From NCBI GenBank assembly GCA_030522415.1, contig CM060125.1, forward strand, positions 30,006,667 through 30,070,666: a DNA stretch of 64,000 nt, given 5' to 3'. A program made the translations under genes and the position numbers. This document shows positions 39,950 to 52,529 of this stretch, in pieces. Under the pieces are notes generated by a model. That model ran no database searches. It was not told the DNA's origin and saw only the letters and a list, made by a program, of their open reading frames with translations. The stretch's first letter is position 1; the number at the start of each line of letters is the position of its first letter. The DNA is from Channallabes apus (lineage: Eukaryota > Chordata > Actinopteri > Siluriformes > Clariidae).

Positions 39950-40572
39950 AATAAAACAAATTACGAAAATCCCGTGACATGTGGCAGCTTTTTGTTTCCT
40001 ATTTTTCCCCCTTTCCTCCTCCCCCCCCCCCCCCTCATAGCCATACTTTATAGGAGAGAAATCGTCCACTGGTTAATTTATACATGAGCACCTGACATTC
40101 TGTGTGCTGTGTGTACCGTCATAATGTTCGTTTTCTTTTAACGTTCATCCTTAATCCTGACCGTGATATTTAAATGTAAAAAATAAATCCTTGGGGGATT
40201 TTTATGAACCATTTTTCTCCTGAAGCTTTTTAATGTGTGTGTGTGTGGTTGTGTGTGTGTGTGTGTGTGTTTGAGAGAAGTTTCAATCTTGGTGTCTTAT
40301 TAAGAACACCGTAAGAGACTATTAAATGACGTCACTCCTGTAATGGGCAAAATCTCTTTATTGTATGAAAAACCTTAACTTGGTGGAATTTCTTTTCCTT
40401 TTTTTTGTCCTTTTTTTCCCTTGTACTTTGGCGATCGTTGTTCCATCCAGAGCTGATTGCTATGTGACTCTTATTAGTTATTAATGATGTCTTCTGGTCA
40501 GTTCTCTCGTATTCATGTGGCATGCTCTGTAAATAAGATTTGGCCATTTGGGATGAGTGCGACACCAATAAA
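39950..40572 (+). terminator. rtf1 polyA signals (three AATAAA)
   Basis: AATAAA at 39950-39955, 40182-40187 and 40567-40572, that is 0.33, 0.57 and 0.95 kb after the stop codon. The UTR holds a CT array (39690-39729) and short GT tracts. The following 40600-41300 shows no gene. Confidence 0.6.
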
Positions 40573-41299
40573 GAAGCACTGTTTCGTACCACTTGTGGAC
40601 GTGTGTTCATTTTTGTTTAAAAATAAAATATGCCTGAATTAAAAACTGATTTTCTAGTGTATTGTAGTGGTTAGTGTTTTTATTAATGATTGTCTTCTTG
40701 GTGTTTACAGGCGGGTGGCATCCACTGTGTTGCACTACCGCCCCCTGCTGGTCACGATCTACCTCATCTTTCAGTTTAAACATCGAAAACTGGCTTCCTA
40801 GTTCGCTTTATTCATATTCTAAAATAATATTTTTCACGGTGTATTTGACCATTCCAAATTCACAGCCTGCGTATTTCAACGACTGTGTTTCTTATTTTAG
40901 TTCATTTTTATTTAATAAAAATTTTTCGGCGTATTTCTACAACGACCATTTCCATTCAGGCATCTCCAAGAACACCCTCCTCCTGGGCCTTGCTCTTTTT
41001 TTTTTTTTTTTTACATTTGTTATTACTCAGGCATATCAAAGGGAGGTCTGTTGTGGGGTCCTTTAAGTTCCTGGTCCACGTCAAGCAGTATTTGCGATTA
41101 TGTTGATGGCAAGGCAAAGAAAATAGTTTTATCACTGGAATTATTTTGCCTCCAGACCATGCCTGCGGAGATTTTGCTGTCTGCACTTTGATACAGGGGT
41201 GATAACTCGGGTAAGGAAGTTGAAAATTATATTATTTACGTCCAAACATCGGTGCTAAGCTCGGGGTCTTTTTTTTTTTTTTTCCCCAACCGTATTCGG

Positions 41300-41560
41300 G
41301 TAAATCCCGCCCCCGCGATTACGATTCGATAGTGCTCTTCTTAAGACTCGCTATGATTGGCTAGTTTTGTTGTCTAGTCCTTGTAGTGGGTGTTATATGA
41401 AATGTGATCCAATAACAGAGTAGGGGGTGTGGCTTCTCAATACGGGTGGGGAAAAAAAGGAACACAGGCTAAACGTTATCATCTGAATTCTTACTGTCTT
41501 GTTATAGAAGTTTATTTGTGTTTTTGTTCATTAATTTGAGACGTAAACGTTCCTTGTATA
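41300..41560 (+). promoter_or_regulatory. Candidate golga5 promoter
   Basis: A small GC patch (AATCCCGCCCCCGCGATTACG, about 41303) is followed by inverted and direct CCAAT boxes at 41356-41360 and 41409-41413, 0.4-0.5 kb upstream of the first coding exon. A 5' UTR exon presumably lies here. Confidence 0.4.
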
Positions 41561-41849
41561 AAGAGTAGGATGTTGTCAAAAGAAAATATGTCACCAGTTC
41601 TCTCCTTTCAGCTTACCTTGTATAGGCAACTCATTACAGAAGTGCTGTCACTCTTCAGGTTTACAGAATAAATATTACACACAGCTGGAATTTTTGCTTT
41701 TAACTTTGCAGTAGATAAAAATAAATAGGACTGTTGAGCATTCTGACACGTTTTATGCTAAAATTATTATTAATTTCATGTTGTGAATTTGGACTGTAAA
41801 AGGGTGCCAATATTTTTGTATATTTTAAATGTTTCTTTCAGATCCCAGG

Positions 41850-42654
41850 ATGTCTTGGTTGGTCGATTTAGCCGGCCGGGCCGAGGATTTCCTGAACAAA
41901 GTGGACCAGGGTGCTGCCACCGCTCTGACCAAACACCCGAGTCACAGTTCCTCCTCGGACGCGTTCGATCCTCCGGAGCCGGATGTAAGTCGGTACAGCG
42001 GTACAGAGTCCCCTCACAGCTACACTGGCCACGAGACACGCGGCTTCATCTCTGCTGCTGCAGAGAATGTTAAGAAATCCAAAGCCACAGTGTTGGCAGG
42101 CACAGCCAATGTGTCCAGCACAACTCCTCTGGGTTCAGCTGTTAGCAGCAGCAGCAGTGCAGTCAAAGTGTCGTCCAACTTCGTCAGGCCTAGACGATCT
42201 GAAGTGGACGATGATCTGCTGTTCGACTTCCTGAACAGTTCGGATCCAAAGCCGAAGAGCGACAGGAATGAGGTGAGGAGAGAGACAGTGGGCCGGACGA
42301 CGGGCGTGGCTGAAGGAGCGGCTCAGGGGCAAGTCATGGTCCCTTCTGCTCCAGCTACTCCCCCTTCTGCACGGGACCTGTCCCGAACCTCCAGCCTCGC
42401 CTCCCTCACTGCAAGTACACACAGCGCCAAGACTGAGAATGACTCCACTCGAGACGGAAGCCAAGGTGCCTACTAGTAAATTAAGGCACAGGGATGCCTT
42501 ATGTTTTTAATCAAAATTGTCCTTGAAGTGAATAAAAATTAATGTTTCAGAGCTTTTTGTATTCTATAGTTTGATTTGATTGTTTGTTTCTAATATTTTT
42601 TAGTCATAATATTTTATTTTGCCATTACTGTCCTGCTCACAATTCCTTCAACAT

Positions 42655-42694
<40 letters not shown>

Positions 42695-45600
42695 GGTGAC
42701 GCCCAGGAGAGCTCAGATTTGGGCCTGGCAGCAGCAGCACCAGATGTTCAGGCCACGGTGGAGTCCAGCTCGGCTCAGGAGGAGCAGCTCAGTCAGGTGG
42801 TGTCTGGTCTGCGTTTGGAGAACCAGCTTCTACGCAACGAAGTGTCGTCACTCAACCAGGAGATGGCGTCACTAGTTCAGAGAGCCAAGGACACACAGGA
42901 AGGTGCGAGGCCTCACACTTACCCCCCTCATTTATAGCCACATTAATACAATTATAAAAATACTGCACAAGAGAGAAAAAAAAAAACAGAATTGTGACAA
43001 GGAAGGATGGCCTGTGTCTCTGTCTTCATAAAGGAGGGGTGACCGCTGTCAAACTCTATAAAGGAGGTGTGACCTGAGTCAGACCTCATAAAAGAGGCGT
43101 GGCATAAGTCCATCCCTGTGGAGGAGGTGTGACCTGAGTCAGACCTCATAAAAGAGGCGTGGCCTCTGAGTATATCCCTATAGCGGAGGTGTGACCTCTG
43201 AGTCAGTCCTCATAAAAGAGGCGTGGCTTGTTGAGTCAGTCTTTAGACGTAGGTGTGGTCGGTGTGTTTGCTGAGTGAAAGAGGCGTGGCCTGTGTATTT
43301 GTAAAGTTGTGTGTATGTATAGATAGATGGTGTAGATGCGGTCGTGTTATTTCACTAGTTTTGACGCGTAGCTTTGGTTTGATCGTTTACTCACAAGAAC
43401 GGAAGTCCGATGATTTCTTTGTCTTGGTATTTTATTTTCATCATCAAAGATTCCACACTTCATTCAGTCATCGTGAGTAAATCCACTGTGGTTACAGACA
43501 CCTGTTGCTGTGTCGAATGGTTCAACGTTACCTTATAACAACAGCTTCGTTATATCTATCTTGTTGCGTTGAGCTCACGGTCAAAAGCTTGTGTTTCCGT
43601 AGCCTTCCGCATCTGAACTGAACTTTCTATCATGCGATAGTCATACAAATACATGTAATAGTGAAATGACATCACAGACCAGCTGACGATTGTCAAACTG
43701 GATGCTTAACTAACACATTCAGAGCTTATGGCTTATGTAATAAACTTAATGCTTAACTAATGAACAGAATAAGGTAGAATAAATGAATTGAAACAGATAA
43801 AATAGAATAAACACAACAACAAATTCTGCAGATCCATCTTACGTAACAAGTGTGATATGGCTCTTACAGATAGATTATTTAATAATCAGGTCATAGGTTA
43901 CATGATAAAATCTTTCCTTTTGAGGTTATTAATATGGTATGAGAAAAACATAAAAGCAGAAGCTTGCTTTGCGAGATCTGCTAGAAAATTACTTGTTTAT
44001 TTTTGTAACACTTTTTTTTTTTTGGACAATGAGATTTGTAATATGCTCGTGTTTAGTATGTTTTATTGTTTTACCTTCCCTGCGTCTCTCCAGAGCTGAA
44101 CCTGTCCCGATCTCGTGCTGAGAAGTGGAATACAGACCAGAGTCGCTCAGACCGCACAGTCCGAGAGCTGAGGGCTCAGGTCGATGACCTCACACAGGCT
44201 TTGACAGCCAAGGACGCTCAGCTGGCCGTGCTCAGGGTACGACTGGAGGAGGCGGATCAGTTGTTGAAGGCCAGAGGCTCGGCGCTGGAGGAGGCTCAAA
44301 GCGAGAAAAGCAGGTATCTCACAGCCAGATAGCATTACTACTCGCCTTTGTTGATATTTTTGTAGAATTGATTCAGGTTGTCGTTTGATGTCCCTCACAT
44401 ACTTTGTGACGACAGGATCCTGCAGGACCACAGTGAGGGGAACAGTCTGCACTCTCAGGCTGTACAGACGCTGCAGGAGCGACTCCGGGAGGCCGACGCG
44501 ACCCTGAACAGAGAGCAGGACGGTTACAGACAGATGCAGGTAAATAACACAGGCTTCATACATGTTAAATTTCATCCTCATGTTCTAGTAATCAAGTATA
44601 ATGTGGACAAGCACTCGTTACTCGTTTCAGTGATTTACGGCAAGTAAAGTAAATGAGCTTTGTTGAGCGCAAGTTAATCTCCGTTTGCTGTCTCCGCATT
44701 AGAGCGAGTTTGCAGTACGGCTGGCGAGGATGGAGGCGGAGCGACAGACGTTGGCCGAGTCGCTGACGGGAGCCGAGCGCAGAGCGACGGAGGAGAGACA
44801 GAGAGCAGATGAGCTCCAGCAGCAGGCTAAAACCGCCCGAGCTGCAGCCGATTACGCCAAACAGGAGCTGAATGACTACAAAAACAAAGCCTCGCGCATC
44901 CTCCAGGTCTCGCGGCTCCACCACTGATCTGGCACCACATGGCGTTTTAGGGTTATAGTGAATTTATATTAATCACCACATCGCAGGAATGTCAAACTCT
45001 GAAGTGAATCTGTAACTTTACAAAGCGAGAAAAAAAATTGTACAGCTTTGGGGTGGAAAAATAAAAGTTTATCAAGTTACTGGTCCCTCGCTTTAACCCA
45101 TCATACACCCTGTCAGTTACCGGGAAACAGCTTGTTCTTGTCCTTGTGGCTTCATGTAAAAAAAAAAAAAAACAATCTGACCTTTTTCCTTTCTGTATTT
45201 TGTTCCCAGTCCAAAGAGAAGCTGATCAGCAGCCTGAAGGAGGGCTCGGCTTTGGAGGCGCTGGACGCCGGAGGAACGGCCGAAGTGGAGCTGGAGGAGT
45301 TACGGCACGAGAAGGAGCTCCAGAAGGAGGAGATGCAGAAACTCCAGGCTCAGATACAGAGCCTCCGTGCAGAAATCCAGGTCCATAAAGTGCTGAAATG
45401 TCGGCACGGATACTTTTTTTGCACATTTCTGACTTATTCAGGAAACAAGTTGATGAAACATTTTTGCATTCTACATTATGAATCGGCAGAAGTCAAACGT
45501 AGGTATTTAACTTGGACAGCATTTGGGACAGTTTTAGTGTTACCTTAGTGTCAGCTACCTAAAATCACATACACACAGTTTTATACGTTAGCCTCCGTTT

Positions 45601-48070
45601 GCTAGGAAAAGAAGCTAGTTTGCCACAAGAGAGTATAAAATGCTAGTTACGTGTAACAGCTTCATGAAATAGGATATTGAATATACAGTAAGTATCAGTG
45701 TTGGATTTGATAAATAAGTCATCATGGAAATATGTATTAAAATACGAGGCGTTTGATAGATACGAGAAACGGAGAAAATTGATTCCGTTTCATACACACA
45801 TGTACATGTTACACTTGCTTGTCACACACTGATTTTATCATTATATCATCATGTTTTTTGTTTGTTTTGTGTTTTTTCACACGCAGGAGCTGGAGAACCA
45901 GGCAGTGGTGGAGGCCGAGAGCTGGAGAGAGCAGCAGCTGGAGCTACAGGAGCAAAACACACAGCAGAGCCGACAGAAACAAGAAGTGGAGGCTGAACTG
46001 GAGCGCTGCAAACAGGTACGCAGAGTGTGTGTGTGTGTGTGTGTGTGTGAGGGAGAGAAAGGGGGAGGGAGAAAGACCCTGAGCCACATCTGCTCCGAGT
46101 TTGTACTCATTTCCTTTCCAGCCATGTTATTGGAACGGTACATTTTTTTTTTTCCCCCTGATTATGCAATGGAACACGAGAGGGTGTGACGCAGTGAAAA
46201 TCATCACGACTCACGATTTGTTCATGTACGTCTCACACACAGTACACGGTTGTGATGTCTGCTCTTCATAACACACTTTACAACTTTACAAGGAAAAGTC
46301 AAACCCAAGTATGTTTCAGATCTAAAAGTATAAAATATTTAACATCTACGCAACAGTATCATAAAATAATCTTCATCATCCTCAGCATAAACAGCTTGTA
46401 AACTGTAATTATCACATCTGTTATTAAACGGCAGACTAAGAAGACATCCTTAGATAAGTCCACCTTATTGTCATGCAGATCTCCTCACTCTCTCTGTATT
46501 AAATTAATACCACACACGAGTCAAACATCTGCTACAAATCATTACTGGTCACATTAACACAATTCTGGTGACCTTTATGTGTTGTGGTCATTGCTGTTGC
46601 TTAGCAACCCGCGAAGAGGAAAGTGATGGAGGTTAAAGTAAGTAAGATTGCAATGTCATTGGAGAAACAACACAAGTTTGTGTAATTCGAACTGACTCAT
46701 GTGTTCATTATTTTTAAGATCTGTGTGTGTGTGTGTGACAGGAGCTACATTATGTGGAGGAGGAACACCATCGCACTAAAACCACCCTGCAGAGTCGCAT
46801 CAAAGACCGAGAGGATGAGATTCAGAAACTTAGGAACCAGGTGGGATGTGACACATGTGACACACACCATTACATCACATACATAACCTACATAGGGATG
46901 TTTTGATCACTTCCGGAGTGCAAAACTCTATTACATTCATTCTTCAGCATTTGGGACATAATGTAGTTTTTAATAAATAATTTCGTTACTCATTGTTGGG
47001 GTTTGGAGATGTCAGCACAATCCTCTCTCTCTCTCTCTCTCTTTCCAGCTAACCAACAAGGCTCTGAGCAGCAGCCAGGCGGAGCTCGAAGGCCGTCTGC
47101 ATCAGCTCACTGAGACTCTGATCCAGAAACAGACCATGCTGGAGGCTCTGGGCACGGAGAAGAGTTCCCTCGTCTTCCAGCTGGAGCGGCTCGAGCAGCA
47201 GCTGAAGAGCGTGCAGGGAGGCCAGAGCGGCGGCTCTCACATCAACATGGCCGCCGTGGACGGGGCAGGTCCGTATATCCCTGGCATGGGTTCGACATCT
47301 TTCAGTTCGGTTCATGTCATTTTTATCATCAGTTCGTATCGATCCATTCTGACCAAACGCAACAGACAAGACCTGGGTTTTATTCACGTACAGTAATAGC
47401 TGATGGTGTTTATTTATGTTATTCACTGTATGAAGGTGCGAGGCAGAGAAACACACCGGTGCTGTTCGGCGATCACGATGGCTCGGAGACGGGCGTCTAC
47501 GGGAAAGTGCGCAAAGCAGCCACCACCATAGATCGCTTTAGGTAACGGCATGTACACTGCCGCTCATTAGTTTCTCATGATTCAAGGGGCACAAATCAAT
47601 ATCCATACAGCAGCTCGTGTGATCCAACTCGCACAGATCAGCCTGTGCATGATCATTTTTACCTGGCTGAATCAATTAGTGAAGCAGTTTGTGCGAATCA
47701 AATTGTGTGACTTAATTTAAATTAATAAATTTGCATGACCCAGTGTGAATCAGTTTGACTTGCGTGAACCAAATGGCATGAATCTGTTGTGACTCTGTGT
47801 TTCTTACGTTTTGTGATCCTTGCCTGCAGTATCCGGTTAGGGATCTTCCTCAGACGTTACCCGATAGCCAGAGTCTTTGTAATCATTTATATGGTAAGAA
47901 AAGCTGAAAAGCGCACACAAACTCTTTCTGCATCTTTGTCCATTTCAGGATGTGTGTGATGTTAAGGCGTCTGTGTGTGTTTGTAGGCCCTGCTGCACCT
48001 CTGGGTGATGATCGTCCTGCTGACGTACAGCCCCGAGATGCATCCACAGTCTCATCCTGATGGCAGATAA
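41850..48070 (+). CDS. golga5: Golgin-84 (golgin subfamily A member 5)
   Basis: Tail-anchored coiled-coil tether of Golgi membranes, a RAB1 effector that helps intra-Golgi transport and stacking. Twelve coding exons: 41850-42465, 42696-42902, 44094-44313, 44416-44539, 44703-44906, 45210-45380, 45887-46015, 46742-46840, 47049-47268, 47436-47541, 47830-47893 and 47987-48070. They join in frame to 747 residues (human 731). The N-terminus is MSWLVDLAGRAEDFLNKVDQ. A Ser-rich head includes DDDLLFDFLNS. Heptad-rich coiled coil covers about residues 230-640 (exons 2-9). The C-terminus has GKVRKAATTIDRF, then a membrane segment, VFVIIYMALLHLWVMIVLLT, and a short luminal tail. The start is chosen because MSWL is the conserved family start; an upstream in-frame ATG lies before the acceptor. 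Confidence 0.97.
42655..42695 (+). repeat. CT array serving as polypyrimidine tract of golga5 exon 2
   Basis: About 17 CT units run straight into TAG at the acceptor of the exon starting at 42696. A shorter CT tract precedes exon 9 (47022-47048). Confidence 0.9.
43026..43300. repeat. Degenerate 60-bp minisatellite in golga5 intron 2
   Basis: Repeated blocks CATAAAAGAGGCGTGGC and GGAGGTGTGACCTGAGTCAG recur with a 60-bp period, clearest for 43061-43120 against 43121-43180. AGGTGTGA occurs at 43065, 43125 and 43187, TGAGTCA at 43075, 43135, 43199 and 43232, and GAGGCGTGGC four or five times. The rest of intron 2 (43300-44093) is AT-rich with nothing recognised. Confidence 0.9.
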
Positions 48071-48559
48071 AGATTTCATGTACATAATAGTCTTCTATCA
48101 GATGCTCTACATGTATAGAAATGAAGCTATATTATGTGTCAGGAGCCGGGCGGCAGCACACGTGCGTTTTCTTTCCCATTCCTTTACTTCCCCTCGATTT
48201 TTCTCATCCTCTTTCCTATCGTTTTTTTTTTTTTTTTTTTTCACTTTTATTTTGAAACGAATCAAGTGAAATTGAACGAGATATTTAAAGACAGGCTTCT
48301 ATTTAATTTCCTTCATGGAACATTTGCATACTGCTTTTATTCATGGCTACTTTTGGTACAACTTGATTGTAATTCTTCACTTTGATTTCTTTTAATAGAA
48401 ATTAAAACACTAAAAAGGTCAAAGCTATCAATTTCATTTTAAGTGTATTAAGATTTGATTGAAAAGAAATATGATTTTTAAAAATAGATATATCAAAGAT
48501 TACTTATCAAAGGTAAGTAGTTGAACAGTGTCAAAATTTGAGTATTTTGTCACATCTGT

Positions 48560-49090
48560 ACCACAAAATGATGCAATTAGGGATTCAAGTGCAGACTTTT
48601 CAGCTTTAATTCAAACAAATTAAATATTTAAATAAACAAAGTATTGAACTAACCGTTTAGGAATTGCACACATTTTTTACACAATCTCTCCATATCCATT
48701 TGCTCAAAAGTAATGAAACAATGGCTAAAACAGTTTGACGACCAGTTATGGCCCGTTTGAAATGATGACACTAAAAGGTCTGGAACTGATTACAAGTGTT
48801 GAATTTGCATTTGGTAGCTGCTCATGGGGATTCTCAATATGTACCCAAAGAGTCGCTGATGTAAGTGATGGTGGCCGCCATTAGGCTGAACAATCACAGA
48901 GCAGAAACTTTAGGGCCAAGTGAAGAACACTAGAGAAGGTAAGTGGATTATTGTCAGTGTCTACAATCAGGAGATGCCTTCATGAATGTGAATAGAAGAG
49001 GGGTTACCTTAAGATGCAACTACTAAGAAGACTCAAAAACAGAAGGGCCAGATTAGACTATTCCAAATAAATAAAATAATAAAAAAAAAA
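48560..49090. repeat. Probable Tc1-like remnant downstream of golga5
   Basis: Scattered pieces (CCATTTGCTCAAAAGTAATG, GAGATGCCTTCATGAATGTG, AGAAGGGCCAGATTAGACT) resemble the non-coding and coding ends of an old fish Tc1-type element. No ORF or inverted repeat survives. Confidence 0.45.
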
Positions 49091-49370
49091 GAGACTACTG
49101 TAGTTATGATACAATATTACATTGTACCAGAATTATCAGAAGAAAATAACATGGAGAAGAAGAGAAAGGGCTCATGTTCCAAACCGTTCCATATTATCAT
49201 TAAACATGGTAGTCTCACTGATGTTTATTGATGCGATTGTTGTAAAATGAGTAGAGCTATGTTTCTGCTCCGATTTAGTCGAATGCTGATAATGCTTCAC
49301 GGTACAGGTGGACAATGACTTCTGTGGATGGAGGTTGGCAGCCAGTAAGTTGCATCACCACCACCTTCTT

Positions 49371-51803
49371 TCTCAACAATATTCTTATTGATTTTAAAAA
49401 GGGATATTACAAGGTAGATGTGTAGACATGTAATGTTTCAATACAGAATTTAAAACCTTATAAATCCCTATAGCACCCACCCCACCCCTCCCCCTCCCTA
49501 ACTCCAAGCCAGCTTTACATGTATAAGGAAAGACTAGACGCCAGGCGTAACAAACAAGGAGAGAAACGAAAACCTGAAGAAGAACGAAGAACCTGGAGCT
49601 GGAAGTTTTTTGGTTTTATGTACAACAACAAAAAATAAATAAATAAAAAAAGGAAATAAATAAACAAACGATTAAATAAAAAGGGAATCAAACTATAAAT
49701 ATATATGAAAAAAGTGAAGGAAGGGCCCCCACACCTGGTGAAGTTTAAAGTCTGAGTAATGAATTGAGTAGTGGATCTTCTCCAGGGACAAACAGGACAT
49801 GATATCTCTGAGCCACTGGGCGTGGGTAGGTGAATAAATTTGAATAAAAGAGAACGCCTGGCCAGGAGTGTCGCAAAAGATAACAATCGCTTTTTAGCTG
49901 GAGTTAGACTCGTATCTTCCTCTCCAGTGACACCAAAAAGAGCAATCAGAGGGTCTGGTTCAAGATTGCATTTCAATATGTAGGACAGGGTCTTAAAAAC
50001 ATCCCTCCAGAATATTTCCAAAATTCGGGCATGTCCAGTACATATGAATAAGAGACGCCTCTCCACTTTTACATTTATTACAGCAAGGATCAATGTCTGG
50101 GTAGAAACGGGAGAGTTTAAGTTTGGAGAAATGAGCCCTGTGTACGACCTTAAACTGTAATAAAGAGTGGGCGGCACATAAGGAGGTTGAGTTGATAAGT
50201 TTAAGAATTGAATTCCAAGTATCATCTGATAGTGACAAATTTAAATCCTTCTCCCAAGCAGTTTTAATTTTACACAGAGGGGTGTGACTCGAAGCCATCA
50301 ATCCACCATAAATAGTGGATATTAGGCCTTTACGCAGCGGAAACAAACAGAGGAGATTATCTAGAATGTTTGCAGCAGGAGCCTCAGGGAAATTTGGTAT
50401 TACAGAGCGAATGAAGTGTCTTACTTGCAGATATCAAAAAAACTAGAATTGGGTAAGTTCAACTTTTCAGAAAGCTGTTCAAACAATGCAAACTTATGGT
50501 CAACATAAAGATCTTTGCAAAGCTTGATGCCCTTATTGTTCCATTCCTGAAACACTGGATCATGTAAAGAAGGTTGGAAGAGATGGTTAGAGACGATAGG
50601 ACTGGACAGAGAAAAGTCCAGAAGACCGCTGTGCTTTCTGAACTGAGCCCATACTCTCAAGGTATGCACCACTACTGAGTTATTGATTAATTTAATTGAG
50701 GGGATGGGGAGTGCAGATCCAAGGAGTGCAGAGACAGAGAGGTTTTTGACAGACTTTATCTCCATTTCCACCCAGGCAGGACGATTAGGTTGGTTATGAA
50801 AATAAGCCCAAAAGATGGCATTAATGCGGCCCACCAGGGACATGGACAGTGGTGACCATCGTCCCAAGTCCTTTCTTGTTTGGTTCAACAACCTAATAAA
50901 TTTTCTTTAACGAGGTGTTTGTTTCCTTGTAATTGTAATACCAAGATAGGTGAAGTGATTTTTCACTATGTTGAATGGAAAATTGTGCATACCAGTTGTT
51001 ACTGCTGTATTATCTAGCAGAAAAAGTTCCCTTTTGTGCAAATTCTATTTATATCCTGAAAAGTAGCTAAATTCCCTGAGCAATGACAGCACATGTGGCA
51101 GAGAGGAGACTGGATTTGATAAAAAAAGTAGAAGATCATCTGCATAAAGGGAAACTTTCTATCTGTTATCACCCAGATGAGGATGGGTTCCCTGTCGAGT
51201 CTGGTTCCTCTCAAGGTTTCTTCCTATTACCGTCTCAGGGAGATTTTCCTTGCCACTGTCGCCCTCGGGCTTGCTCGCCAGGGAATATCTGAACATTTTG
51301 ATTCATACACATTCACATTCCATACAAACTTAAATAATTCTTTTGATTGTGTAAAGCTGCTTTGAGACAATGTCAATTGTTAAAAGCGCTATACAAATCA
51401 AATTTAATTGAATGTTCTTCTCCCTGCCTCCAAATCCCAGATATATCCCTACAACTACAGAATGCAATTGCTAAGTGGCTCAATGGCGAGGTTAAAGAGC
51501 AGTGGGCTAAGGGGACACCCCTGACGAGTTCCCGGCTGAATGGTTGAGACTGTTGAGCATTTGTCAGAACTGAGGCAACAGGGCTTGAATATAATAATTT
51601 AACCCAAGTGATAAAACTTGGATCAAAATTAAATTTTTCTAAAGCCATAAATAAATACTCCCATTCCACCCGATCAAAAGCCTTTTCAGCATCCAAAGAA
51701 AGGACACACTCAGGGGTCTCCTCTGATGGTGTGTACAGGACATTCATAAGGCGTCGAATGTTAAAGTAAGAAAAGCGATTTTTGACAAAACCGGTCTGAT
51801 CAG
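49371..51803 (-). mobile_element. 5'-truncated L1-like LINE with target duplication
   Basis: Minus-strand pieces of one L1-type ORF2: reverse transcriptase motif A in SLDAEKAFDRVEWEYLF (about 51690), the YADD box at 51135-51146, then the thumb/C-terminal region (ARRSLLF, LLQFKVVHRAHFSKLKL and C-x2-C-type CCNKCKSGEAS at about 50060). Frames are broken by stops and shifts. A 12-bp duplication CACCACCTTCTT flanks it at 49359-49370 and 51804-51815, showing one insertion that lost its 5' end. A SINE/L2-tail repeat splits it just before the YADD box. Confidence 0.88.
51160..51412 (+). repeat. L2-tail/SINE-like repeat inside the L1 fragment
   Basis: Starts ATCACCCAGATGAGGATGGG, continues TCTGGTTCCTCTCAAGGTTT and GCTTGCTCGCCAGGG, and ends with AAAGCGCTATACAAAT before TTTAATTGAAT. 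Plus orientation, opposite to the L1. Related copies at 32325 and 55862. Confidence 0.8.
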
Positions 51804-52249
51804 CACCACCTTCTTCTAGTCATGATCTTCCTCATCTTCATTTTAGTTTAAATGCCCTTTTGTTCCACACTTTCTACCTTGTTCTCTTTTTCCATTTTTC
51901 AAAACACTTTTCACAGTGTACTCAACTTTTCAAAATTCTTATTGCTCGCTCCCCTCTGCACTGTGTCAGATCTTCTTCTTTTTGCAACCTAACGTGAAGA
52001 AGTGGAATGTTCTTCACATTCTGAGTCAGTCACATGACCTCAACTCACCTGAGCTGCTTTTCACTTAATGAAGACCTACAGTATGAACAAACAGTAAGTG
52101 AATGTGGCTGCAGTACAGGCCTGGCAAAGCAGCTCAAGGGAGGAAACTCAGCATTTTGGTGATGATCATGGCTTCCACAGTATTGCATCCAAGTACTGAA
52201 AAATATGAACTTTCCAAAAAAATGTAAATAAATGATGGCTGTAATCCCT

Positions 52250-52317
52250 GAGGTGGCATAATGGCTTAGTGGTTATCACTGAGGTCTCCACGGTCTGGGT
52301 ATGATTCCCATTTCGGG

Positions 52318-52365
<48 letters not shown>
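52250..52365. repeat. SINE-head fragment and TA microsatellite
   Basis: GGCATAATGGCTTAGTGGTT and GGGTATGATTCCCATTTC resemble a tRNA-derived SINE head. This is followed at once by a TA array (52322-52363). Confidence 0.6.
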
Positions 52366-52368
<3 letters not shown>

Positions 52369-52529
52369 TATATGCACACGCAGTATATAAGGTCACTGTC
52401 CAAATACTTATGGACATGATAGCAGTTATTTACTGTAAGAATTGTAATTTTGTTTAAAATACTTGTAATTGGGAAACAACCGCATATAAATGTAGTGGTG
52501 CACAAACTAGTGGTATGGTTTTATATTTG

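Noticed and set aside
42152..42464. Minus-strand frame inside golga5 exon 1
   Set aside because: Shadow of the strongly supported golga5 coding frame.
49515..50225. Longest open frame of the window (236 codons, minus strand)
   Set aside because: It is the degraded C-terminal part and 3' UTR of an L1-like LINE, with low-complexity Phe/Tyr runs. It is not a host gene.
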